NCBI RefSeq assembly: GCF_900110205.1
Contig: NZ_FOCV01000004.1
Location: forward strand, 62,001-126,000
DNA: 64,000 nucleotides
Source of the DNA: Rhizobium tibeticum
GTDB taxonomy: Bacteria; Pseudomonadota; Alphaproteobacteria; Rhizobiales; Rhizobiaceae
Reading direction: 5' to 3'
A model generated the notes under the pieces. The model did no database searches. It was not told the origin of the DNA and saw only the letters and a list, made by a program, of their open reading frames with translations. The translations under genes and the position numbers were made by a program. Shown here one piece after another: positions 18,259 to 26,165 of the stretch (within the stretch, counting starts at the first letter, position 1; every line of letters begins with the position of its first letter).

Positions 18259-20907
18259 TCACCCTTTGAGAGTGCGTTCGACGATGTCGCGGACGTCGGT
18301 CGAAAGCTCGGCAGCCCGTTCGATTTCCAACAGGGACAAGCGGGCGTGGTCCTGCCTGACCGGCTCCAGGGAGCGCCAGGAGCGCATTGACGTCAGGATG
18401 CGGGCCGCCAACTGAGGGTTGCGCCGGTCGATGTCGAGGATCTCGCGGGCGAGGAAGCGGTAGCCTTCTCCATCGGCGCGGCCGAAGCCAGTCGGATTTG
18501 CGAAAGCAAAGGTACCGACAAGCGAACGAACGCGATTGGGGTTGGTCCTCTTGAACAGAGGGTTCTCCATCAGCTTCAGCACCCGATCGAGCGTGCCGGC
18601 GCCGGGTATGGTTGCCTGCACTGAGAACCACTTGTCGACGACCAGTGCGTTTTCAGCGAAACGATCCCGGAAGATCGACAACGCTTCGGCAGCTTCCGCA
18701 CTGTCGGGAAAGCGGTGCGCAAGGATCGTCAGCGCATGCAGCAGGTCCGTCATGTTGTTGGCAGCATCGAAGGCAGCCTTGGTGCGAGCCGGCGAATGTT
18801 CCGCGTAGGAAAGGTAGGTCAGTGCCGCGTTGCGCAAGGCGCGGCGACCCGCACTTGTTGCGTCCGCGCTGAAGGCGCCCGGCGTTGTCATCGAACCATA
18901 GAGTGCGACGAATGTCTCCCGTCCCGCGTCGGCGACGTGCTTGATCACCGCCTGGCGTCCGGCATGGATGGCGTCTGGATCGTTGTTGCCACCGAGTTCG
19001 CGGGCGATGTCGGCTTCGCTTGGCAGGGCCAGCGCCTGGGCGCGGAAGGCGGGCTCGAGGCCCTCGTCAGCCGCGGCAATAACCAGGGTGTCGACGAATG
19101 TCGCCTCAGAACCGACAGTCTTTCCTTCGCGGGCATCGCGCGCCGCCTTCAGAAGGTTCGGAAGTGCAAGGTCCGTCAGCGCCTGCCAGCGCGCAAAATG
19201 GTCTGTCTCGCAGCGGGCAAGCAGGGCGAGGTCGGCGGGCGACTGGTCGAAATGGAGATTGATCGGTGCCGAGAAGCTGCGATTGATCGAAACAACTGGC
19301 CGCGTTGGAACGCCGTGGAATACGGCCATTTGCGTGCGCTCGATCAGATGTAGCACGCTGCCCGTATACTCCGCACCTTCGACAAAGGCCGGAGCCATGG
19401 CGGCACCATCCTGCGCGAAGAGCTGCAGGCTCAGCGGGATGTGCATCGGCTTCTTGTCGGACTGGCCGGGCGTTGCGGGGATCATCTGCTCCAGCGAAAG
19501 GCTGAAGGTCTTCGCTGCGGCATCGTATGAGCCGGAGGCCGTAACCAGCGGCGTGCCCGCCTGATGATACCAGAGTGAGAACTGTGTAAGGTCGCGTCCG
19601 CTGGCGTCCTCGAAGCATTTGACGAAGTCCTCGATCGTCACAGCCTGGCCATCATGACGATCGAAGTAGATGCCCATTCCCTTCTTGAAAGTCTCCTTGC
19701 CGAGCAGCGTTGCGATCATTCGCGTAACTTCGCTGCCCTTCTCATAGACAGTCGTCGTATAGAAGTTATTGATTTCGCGGTATTTTATCGGTCGAACGGG
19801 ATGAGCGAGCGGACCTGCATCCTCCGGGAACTGCTCGGATTTCAGGTGACGAACCTCGGCGATGCGCTTGACCGGGCGAGAGCGCTGATCGGCCGAGAAC
19901 TCGTGATCGCGATAGACGGTCAATCCTTCCTTCAGGCACAGCTGGAACCAATCGCGGCAGGCGATGCGGTTGCCGGTCCAGTTGTGGAAGTATTCGTGGG
20001 CAATGATCGCTTCGATGTTGGCGTAGTCGCTGTCGGTGGCCGTTTCCGGATCGGCAAGGACGTACTTGTCGTTGAAGACATTGAGCCCCTTGTTCTCCAT
20101 GGCGCCCATGTTGAAATCGGAGACTGCGACGATCATGCAGATGTCGAGATCATACTCGCGTCCGAAGACGTCTTCGTCCCACTTCATCGAGCGTTTCAGC
20201 GCGTCCATCGCATAGGCCGCACGCGACTCTTTGCCGTGCTCGACATAGATCTTCAGGGCGACCTCGCGACCGGACATCGTCGTGAACGTGTCTTCGATGA
20301 TGCCGAGATCGCCGGCGACCAGCGCGAAGAGATAGCTCGGCTTGGGATGCGGATCGAACCAGGCAGCAAAGTGTTTGCCTTCGCCATAGCCGGCGCCGCC
20401 GAGGAAATTGCCGTTCGACAGCAGCAGCGGATTGGCGGACTTGTCGGCAATGATATTGACCGTGTAAGGCGCCAGGACGTCGGGGCGGTCGGGGAAATAG
20501 GTGATGCGGCGGAAGCCCTCTGCCTCGCACTGCGTGCAGTAGATGCCGCCGGTGCGGTAGAGGCCCATCAGTTTCGTATTGGCTTCGGGGTTGATGATGG
20601 TTGTGATCGTCAGTTCGAACGGATCGGATGCCGGTAGATCGCGCACTGTCAGGCTTTCCGGCGTCACGGTGTATTGATCCGCCGGCATTTCCATCTGGTC
20701 GAACAGCAGGCCGGAAAGCGCAAGTTCATCGCCATCGAGCACCAGCGAGGCCTTGGGGTCGACGCCCTCGCGGCGATGGAAGATCAGTCGTGCTTCGACC
20801 TTGGTTTCAGTCGGATCGAGTTCGAAGGTAAGGTCCACGCGTTCCAGAACGAATTCGGTGGGCTGGTAGTCTGCCAGATTGATGACCTGGCCGGTATCTG
20901 TACGCAT
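18259..20907 (-). CDS. pepN: PepN, M1-family aminopeptidase N
   Basis: An 882-residue cytosolic zinc aminopeptidase from ATG 20907 with AGGGAAC upstream on the minus strand; a longer in-frame start at 20970 has no site. The exopeptidase signature GAMEN is at 268-272. The zinc site HEYFH is at 304-308, with the downstream glutamate in the GLTVYRDHEFS region. The middle and C-terminal parts match the DUF3458 Ig-like and helical-repeat domains of gammaproteobacterial PepN. It trims N-terminal residues from peptides. It is monocistronic, with a hairpin at its 3' end. Confidence 0.95.
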   Translation of the reverse strand: MRTDTGQVINLADYQPTEFVLERVDLTFELDPTETKVEARLIFHRREGVDPKASLVLDGDELALSGLLFDQMEMPADQYTVTPESLTVRDLPASDPFELTITTIINPEANTKLMGLYRTGGIYCTQCEAEGFRRITYFPDRPDVLAPYTVNIIADKSANPLLLSNGNFLGGAGYGEGKHFAAWFDPHPKPSYLFALVAGDLGIIEDTFTTMSGREVALKIYVEHGKESRAAYAMDALKRSMKWDEDVFGREYDLDICMIVAVSDFNMGAMENKGLNVFNDKYVLADPETATDSDYANIEAIIAHEYFHNWTGNRIACRDWFQLCLKEGLTVYRDHEFSADQRSRPVKRIAEVRHLKSEQFPEDAGPLAHPVRPIKYREINNFYTTTVYEKGSEVTRMIATLLGKETFKKGMGIYFDRHDGQAVTIEDFVKCFEDASGRDLTQFSLWYHQAGTPLVTASGSYDAAAKTFSLSLEQMIPATPGQSDKKPMHIPLSLQLFAQDGAAMAPAFVEGAEYTGSVLHLIERTQMAVFHGVPTRPVVSINRSFSAPINLHFDQSPADLALLARCETDHFARWQALTDLALPNLLKAARDAREGKTVGSEATFVDTLVIAAADEGLEPAFRAQALALPSEADIARELGGNNDPDAIHAGRQAVIKHVADAGRETFVALYGSMTTPGAFSADATSAGRRALRNAALTYLSYAEHSPARTKAAFDAANNMTDLLHALTILAHRFPDSAEAAEALSIFRDRFAENALVVDKWFSVQATIPGAGTLDRVLKLMENPLFKRTNPNRVRSLVGTFAFANPTGFGRADGEGYRFLAREILDIDRRNPQLAARILTSMRSWRSLEPVRQDHARLSLLEIERAAELSTDVRDIVERTLKG

Positions 20908-21331
20908 GATGTTCCCTGAAGACCTTGAGCGGATGGCTGCTTCGTCTGCGGAGTGGGCACTCCGCCACAAATTTTGAGGGCATGATTACAATAAAGTCTG
21001 AACTAAAGTTAAAGCGAAATCGCGGCAGCGGAAGATTTGGAGACGCTGGAAGCGGCTATATGTGGGCGGATCTGGGAATGGGATCTGAGGCTGATGGCTG
21101 CTTTGATCCTCATCGTCTTGAGTTCGCTGAACGACGATTCTGCGTCGTCTTTACAGCGCTGAGATCTCGGGATTTGTACCAATTCCCTCAAGTCGCCACG
21201 CCTATCGAGCAGGCGTGGCGGTGGCTCTGTAAACTTTCCGATTTTCTATCTGTTCATTCGTCGCAACGACTGTCACAGTCACGCTGCGTCGAGTCTGGCG
21301 CATTCTCCCGCCTCAAAACAGCAATACAAGA
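20908..21331 (+). other. Gene-free stretch with one strong hairpin
   Basis: This holds no supported gene. A perfect 8-bp inverted repeat GCCACGCC/GGCGTGGC (21195-21202 with 21212-21219, 9-nt loop) is the only clear structure. It has no T-run, so it may be an operator, a processing site or part of a small RNA. The flanks must hold the divergent promoters of pepN and the DMT gene, but I see no good CTTGAC/CTATAT pair. Confidence 0.4.
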
Positions 21332-22270
21332 GTGCAAGACATGCGGTCGGCTACGGTAAACCCGATGAGGGGCATTGCGTTCAAGGTCGGCTCGGTTGTT
21401 GTCTTCCTTGCAATGCAGACCTTCATCAAGCTTGCCGGCAGCGACATCCAGCCGGGGCAGGTGACCTTCTGTCGTTCCTTCTTTGCGCTGTTTCCGATCA
21501 TGGCCTACCTGGCCTATCGCGGGCAGCTGCGATCGGCATTTTATACGGCCAATCCGATCGGACACCTGAAGCGGGGGACGCTCGGCATCATATCGATGGG
21601 ACTAGGCTTCTACGGGCTCCTGCACCTGCCGCTACCGGAGGCAATTGCGCTCGGCTACGCGATGCCGCTCGTCGCGGTGATTTTTGCGGCGCTGTTCCTC
21701 GGTGAAACCGTACGAATCTACCGCTGGAGTGCGGTATTTTTCGGAATGGTGGGCGTGGCCATCATATCCTGGCCGAAGCTCACCCTTTTTCGGGAGGGCG
21801 GCATCCATTCCGAGCAAGCGATCGGTGCGATCACGGTGCTGCTGGCTTCCGTGCTCGGCGGCATGGCGATGATTCAGGTGCGGCGACTGGTGGAGGAAGA
21901 GAAGACGGCCACAATCGTTCTCTATTTTTCGATCATTGCCACAGTGTTCTCGCTCGTGACGGTTCCGGTCGGTTGGCAGGTCCTTGATCTGAAACCGCAA
22001 TTGCTTCTCGTTGCAGCCGGCTTCTGCGGCGGCGTGGCGCAGATCCTGTTAACGGAGAGCTATCGGCACGCAGATGTCTCGACGGTTGCTCCGTTTGAGT
22101 ACACATCGATCGTCATCGGAAGCGTCATCGCCTATTTTGTATTTGGCGATGTCCCAAGCGGCAGCACGCTGATGGGGACTGCAATTGTCGTGGCAGCCGG
22201 GATATTCATCATCTATCGCGAGCACCAACTTGATCTGGAGCGGCGAGCCGCCAGGCAAGCCGGATCGTGA
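21332..22270 (+). CDS. DMT-superfamily (EamA) transporter
   Basis: A 312-residue protein with ten predicted helices arranged as two EamA repeats (about 16-145 and 160-300). Typical signatures include GTLGIISMGLGFYGLLHLPL and LPEAIALGYAMPLVAVIFAALFLGE in the first half and the matching VAPFEYTSIVIGSVIAYFVFGD in the second. It probably exports a small metabolite, with substrate unknown. The start could be GTG 21332 or ATG 21341; neither has a strong site. It stands alone between two unrelated genes. Confidence 0.82.
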   Translation: MQDMRSATVNPMRGIAFKVGSVVVFLAMQTFIKLAGSDIQPGQVTFCRSFFALFPIMAYLAYRGQLRSAFYTANPIGHLKRGTLGIISMGLGFYGLLHLPLPEAIALGYAMPLVAVIFAALFLGETVRIYRWSAVFFGMVGVAIISWPKLTLFREGGIHSEQAIGAITVLLASVLGGMAMIQVRRLVEEEKTATIVLYFSIIATVFSLVTVPVGWQVLDLKPQLLLVAAGFCGGVAQILLTESYRHADVSTVAPFEYTSIVIGSVIAYFVFGDVPSGSTLMGTAIVVAAGIFIIYREHQLDLERRAARQAGS

Positions 22271-22480
22271 AGCCGCCTTAATCTTATCTTTGTGATCATG
22301 TCGCGGAAGTTCTCTCGTTATGCGGGAGGATTTCAAACGAAATAGTGACGTGAGCGAACGTTTGTTGCGTCTTATGAACTTGACGAAGCTTCATTTATTC
22401 GCGAATGCGCATGTTATGGGTTGATCGGACGGCGTGGTGCCTGGGGTGCCGACGCCGGGCATGTGCGCGGCGGGAGAAAA

Positions 22481-23332
22481 ATGCCTTTTAGTGCCGAAGA
22501 CTTGGTTGCGAACCCGCAGTTCATCCTAGCCATTCGTTTCCACGCGGGGCGCATGCGCGGCATGTTCGATGCTGGCCCGCGACTGGCACGATTGCTTGCA
22601 TCCCAGCAACGCTGGCTGCTGACGCAGACCGCCTTTGCCCTTGCCATGGAGCGCGATCCTGCTGATCCGGCCTCAGGCTTCACTGCCGTGCGGCTGACGG
22701 GCGAGATCACGTCCCGCAAGGTGGCCAGCCGCAACACGGTGTTGAGCTTCATCGACGAACTCTTCACCTACCGCTTCATCGCCTATGAGCCGGGGGCGGA
22801 GCGGCGGCGCCCCCGCCAGTTCGAGCCGGCAGAGATCAGTCATCAGGCGATGTTTGGCTGGCTGGTCTCGAACCTCGGAGCCCTTGATCTGCTGGATGGC
22901 GGAAACCGGGTTGCCCATGTCGAGGCCCACCCTGAATTGATCCGCATCATGCAGCCGCGGATCGCGCGCAATTGCCTTCAGGATCCGCAGTGGCGGGAGC
23001 CCTCAGAGCATGTGGCGCTTTTCCTGTGGAACGATGCTGGAGGGCTGATCGTCGATCATCTTGTCTCCCGGATCGATCTGGAAGGAAATGACCCCGACCG
23101 CGTCGTAGTCGGTCATCTCGACAGTCGCGCCCTGGCGGCGGATTTCATGATATCGCGCACGCACTTGCAGCGGCTTTTCGCCAAGGCGGCGCAGCAAGGA
23201 TCTCTTGGCTGGAATGCGACCGACAGGAAACCTGTACTCTGGATCTCGCGCTCGTTCGTCGAGCAGTACAGTCTGTGGCAAGCGATCAAATTCGCCTATG
23301 TTGATGAGGCGTTCCACTGGGGGACGAGATAG
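22481..23332 (+). CDS. Conserved protein of unknown function, HTH-like C-terminus
   Basis: A 283-residue soluble protein from ATG 22481, chosen for GGGAGA 5 bp upstream. I do not recognise a named family. The N-terminal half contains a TGEITSRKVASRNTVLSFIDEL segment that could be a helix-turn-helix, and near residue 225 there is an ISRTHLQRLFAKAAQQGSLGW segment resembling the recognition-helix part of AraC proteins. It lacks the rest of an AraC domain. A transcriptional regulator is possible but unproven. There is no operon partner, and the 210-bp upstream region contains CTTGAC at 22379-22384 without a clear -10. Confidence 0.55.
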   Translation: MPFSAEDLVANPQFILAIRFHAGRMRGMFDAGPRLARLLASQQRWLLTQTAFALAMERDPADPASGFTAVRLTGEITSRKVASRNTVLSFIDELFTYRFIAYEPGAERRRPRQFEPAEISHQAMFGWLVSNLGALDLLDGGNRVAHVEAHPELIRIMQPRIARNCLQDPQWREPSEHVALFLWNDAGGLIVDHLVSRIDLEGNDPDRVVVGHLDSRALAADFMISRTHLQRLFAKAAQQGSLGWNATDRKPVLWISRSFVEQYSLWQAIKFAYVDEAFHWGTR

Positions 23333-23432
23333 TGTGGCAAGGCGCGGCCGGCTGAGAGGCCAGATCGGCGATAATCGCGCTTGGTGACACGGTGCGCAAT
23401 GGGCAAGAGGCCAGCAAATGCCAGCCTCGACC

Positions 23433-23624
23433 TTAGTATTGCTGGAAATCCGCAAACATCGTGGCGGGACGCGCGATGCGCCCGCTGGCGCCAGTCCCAC
23501 GAGCAACCATCTGCTCGTTTGTGGCGAAGCCGATGCGGTTGTAGCTTTGCGTTGTGCGACCCTGCTCATTGGCAAGGCGAAGGGTTTCAAACCCGCAGTG
23601 GATAGAACGAAAAGGTGCAGTCAT
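23433..23624 (-). CDS. Small hypothetical protein
   Basis: A 63-residue reading frame from ATG 23624, preceded on the minus strand by AGGAACCAAGG at suitable spacing. It is hydrophilic, with one cysteine near residue 10, and has no membrane segment or known motif. It lies between the unknown gene ending at 23332 and the uracil-DNA glycosylase gene. The ribosome binding site is the only support. The opposite strand is also open here, so this may be chance. Confidence 0.35.
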   Translation of the reverse strand: MTAPFRSIHCGFETLRLANEQGRTTQSYNRIGFATNEQMVARGTGASGRIARPATMFADFQQY

Positions 23625-23773
23625 TGCCTTGGTTCCTGTTGATTCCTCCCAAGACACCCCATCATATTGCACTGCAGCATGAGATTTTCAATGCATTAGA
23701 ATAAGCGGCAGGTATGCATAAATCGCATGGATCTTTTCATAAAACGTTTAGATTTGCCTATTTGGAGGGCATA

Positions 23774-24646
23774 TTAGAGTGCCGCCAGTTTGGCCTGAAA
23801 AGCCAAAAGATCGTTCCAGGCCAATCGTTTGTTGACGGGTGCCGTCAATAGATCTTGCGGATGCAATGTCGCGATCGCAGGAACGATGCGGTGTCCGATC
23901 GCGATCTCCCGCCATTGCCCGCGCAAGCCGTGAATCGTATCGGTCTCGCCGAAAAAGACCCGGGCGGCAAAATTGCCGAGCACGAGAATCGCCTTTGGCT
24001 CGGCAAGCGCGATCTGCCGCTCGATGAAAGGACGGCAGATATCCATCTCGGCGGTCGACGCAATGCGATTGCCAGGTGGTCGCCAGGGAATGACCTGGGT
24101 CAGCACTATGGCATCGCGTTGCAGGCCGATCGCCGCGAGCATTTTGTCGAGCAGTTGGCCAGGTCGCCCGGCAAAGGGTTGGCCTTCACGATCGTCGTCG
24201 GCCCCGGGCGCCGAACCGATGACCATGATCCCGCTTGTGGCATCTCCGCTAGCGAAGATCGTCGAACGTGCGCTGTGCTTGAGATTGCATCCATTGAATG
24301 CCTCAATCGCCGTTTTCAGCTCCGGCAGCGAACGGGCGCTTTCGGCCGCGAAGCGTGCCTGTTGCACGGCCTCGCCATCGGGGATCGAAGGCTGCGGCCG
24401 CAAAACCGCACGCTCGGGGGCAGGGGCGTTCCTTTGCGTCGCCTGAACTGCTGGGCGGGCCGAGGTTTCCCGAGCTTCGGTGGCCTGCGGCGACGAGGCC
24501 GCGCTCCGCTTAGCCGCCTTCAACGCCTCGAACTCAGCGAAGCGATTGACGGCTTCCTCTTCGAGCAGCCATTCCACGCCCGCTTCGGCATGGAAATGCA
24601 GAAGCGCGGCGAGTTCGCCCGCAGAAAGTTCGTTGACGCAGATCAT
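23774..24646 (-). CDS. Family-4-like uracil-DNA glycosylase with incomplete Fe-S ligand set
   Basis: A 290-residue protein. The catalytic domain (about 105-285) has motif A GSAPGADDDREGQPFAGRPG (144-163) and the terminal HPQDLL motif of family-4 UDGs that remove uracil from DNA. The family normally has four cysteines binding a 4Fe-4S cluster. Here only C120 (NGCNLK) and C204 (DICRPF) are at expected places: the partner of the first pair is absent, and the KCRPP position reads PWRPP (W188). An unstructured Ala/Pro-rich linker (about 45-90) precedes the domain. It may work without a cluster. Confidence 0.8.
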   Translation of the reverse strand: MICVNELSAGELAALLHFHAEAGVEWLLEEEAVNRFAEFEALKAAKRSAASSPQATEARETSARPAVQATQRNAPAPERAVLRPQPSIPDGEAVQQARFAAESARSLPELKTAIEAFNGCNLKHSARSTIFASGDATSGIMVIGSAPGADDDREGQPFAGRPGQLLDKMLAAIGLQRDAIVLTQVIPWRPPGNRIASTAEMDICRPFIERQIALAEPKAILVLGNFAARVFFGETDTIHGLRGQWREIAIGHRIVPAIATLHPQDLLTAPVNKRLAWNDLLAFQAKLAAL

Positions 24647-24705
24647 GGCGGGGACTTTAGCGAAGCCGCGACGTCAAAGAAAGAGCGCGTTGGCCGCAGG
24701 ACGAC

Positions 24706-25998
24706 CTATTGCACCGTCCATTGCGTGATGTCCTCGCGCTCGCCGATCAGTGCCAAGCCGTGCGCGATCGAAAGCAGCTCGCCGCCTGTCTCGATCCGGT
24801 CCTTGTCGAAGCGCTCGGTAAAGATTCGACGCACAGCCGGGACAAACGACGTGCCTCCCGTGAGGAACACCTTATCGATCATGTCTGATGTCGTGTTTGT
24901 CTTTGCCAGCACCTCATCAAGCGCCGTTTCGATTCGCGCGAGGTCATCTGCAATCCAGGTTTCGAAATCGGCCCGGCGGATTGTCCGGTGTCCACCACGA
25001 CCGAGGGGGGCAAAGTCGAAGGCGGCCTCGTCGGCCGCCGAGAGCGCCATTTTCGTGGCCGATACGGCCTGATAGAGGGGATAACCCTCGTCGTGATCGA
25101 CCAGATCGATGAATCTCTCAAGCTTCTCGGGTTCGAGTGCCACGCGCACGAGCTTTTTGAGATCCTCGAATTCGCGCGATGTCTTGAAGATGGAAAGCTG
25201 ATTCCAGCGGCCGAAGCTCGAATAGTAGTTCGTCGGAACTTCAAGGATCTTGTCGAAACTCTTGAAATGGCTCCCCTTGCCGATCTGCGGGGCCACGATG
25301 TTGTCGATCATGCGATAGTCAAAGTGGTCGCCGGCAATTCCCACGCCCGAATGACCGATCGGGGTTGCTGTCAGTTTTCCGCCGACCGTTTCGAAGCGGA
25401 TGAGCGAATAGTCGGTCGTACCACCACCGAAGTCGGCGACAAGCACAGTGGCGTCCGACTTCAGATTCTGCGCGAAGTAGAATGCCGCCGCCACGGGTTC
25501 GTAGACATAGTGAACCTCGGGAAAGCCGAAGCGGGAAAGCGCCTCGTTGTAGCGCTCTGTCGCCAGAACCGGGTCGGGGTTCGCGCCGGCAAAATGCACC
25601 GGGCGGCCGGTAACGATGCGTTTGACATCGGAGGGCCAGTTGTCACCGGCGTAGTTGCGCAGGCGCCGAATGAAGACCTCCATCAGATCCTCGAAACTGT
25701 GACGCTTTGCGTAAATGAGTGTGCCCTGGAAAAGAGCGCTTGCCGCAAAGGTCTTGATCGATTGCAGGAACCGACAATCGCCCGCATTGTCGATGAATTG
25801 CCGGATCGCGGCGTGGCCGGCCTCGACCTTCAAGGCGGACGCGCCGAGTTGCCGATCCTTCATGAAGGACAATGCAGTGCGCATGCTGTCGGCGCCGCCG
25901 GCGGCGCTCGTGAAGGCCATCGAATGCGTCGTCTGCCCGTCCGCCGTCGCCAAAACTGTGTTGGTTGTGCCGAAGTCGAATCCCAGCGCCTGAGCCAT
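24706..25998 (-). CDS. Hsp70-family protein, YegD-like
   Basis: A 430-residue actin-fold ATPase. The phosphate 1 motif GFDFGTTNTVLA is at the N-terminus, phosphate 2 VADFGGGTTDYSLIRFE is near residue 188, and the adenosine motif VFLTGGTSFVPAVRRIF is near 380. The protein ends after the nucleotide-binding domain with no substrate-binding domain or EEVD tail, as in E. coli YegD. Its biological role is not established. It is 59 bp upstream of the UDG gene on the same strand, so the two may be co-transcribed. Confidence 0.85.
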   Translation of the reverse strand: MAQALGFDFGTTNTVLATADGQTTHSMAFTSAAGGADSMRTALSFMKDRQLGASALKVEAGHAAIRQFIDNAGDCRFLQSIKTFAASALFQGTLIYAKRHSFEDLMEVFIRRLRNYAGDNWPSDVKRIVTGRPVHFAGANPDPVLATERYNEALSRFGFPEVHYVYEPVAAAFYFAQNLKSDATVLVADFGGGTTDYSLIRFETVGGKLTATPIGHSGVGIAGDHFDYRMIDNIVAPQIGKGSHFKSFDKILEVPTNYYSSFGRWNQLSIFKTSREFEDLKKLVRVALEPEKLERFIDLVDHDEGYPLYQAVSATKMALSAADEAAFDFAPLGRGGHRTIRRADFETWIADDLARIETALDEVLAKTNTTSDMIDKVFLTGGTSFVPAVRRIFTERFDKDRIETGGELLSIAHGLALIGEREDITQWTVQ

Positions 25999-26063
25999 GC
26001 TCGCACCTCATCATGCCGATTGTTTTTTGGGAACGGAGGCAGGCTCCGCAAAGGCGCGCAACG

Positions 26064-26090
26064 ACGCGCCCTAATTCAAAGAGGGCGCGT
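26064..26090. promoter_or_regulatory. Perfect 9-9-9 inverted repeat upstream of the Hsp70-like gene
   Basis: ACGCGCCCT (26064-26072) is repeated inverted as AGGGCGCGT (26082-26090) with a 9-nt spacer, 66 bp upstream of the Hsp70-like start. The geometry equals that of a CIRCE element, but the sequence does not match TTAGCACTC. It could be an operator or a second terminator between the two transcription units. Confidence 0.35.
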
Positions 26091-26130
26091 GATGCCACAG
26101 AGGCCGTCGTTATTCAAGGCTTCGAGCGAA

Positions 26131-26159
26131 AAATGCAGCGGGCGCCATTGGCGCCCGCT
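26131..26159 (-). terminator. Rho-independent terminator of the RND efflux operon
   Basis: A perfect 9-bp stem GCGGGCGCC/GGCGCCCGC (26138-26146 with 26150-26158), extended by an A-T pair, closes a 3-nt loop. Reading the minus strand, the stem is followed by TGCATTTTT. It lies 7 bp beyond the pump gene stop. Confidence 0.85.
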
Positions 26160-26165
26160 TGTCTT

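Noticed and set aside
26064..26090. CIRCE element (HrcA binding site)
   Set aside because: Arm and spacer lengths match, but the arms are ACGCGCCCT/AGGGCGCGT rather than the conserved TTAGCACTC/GAGTGCTAA.
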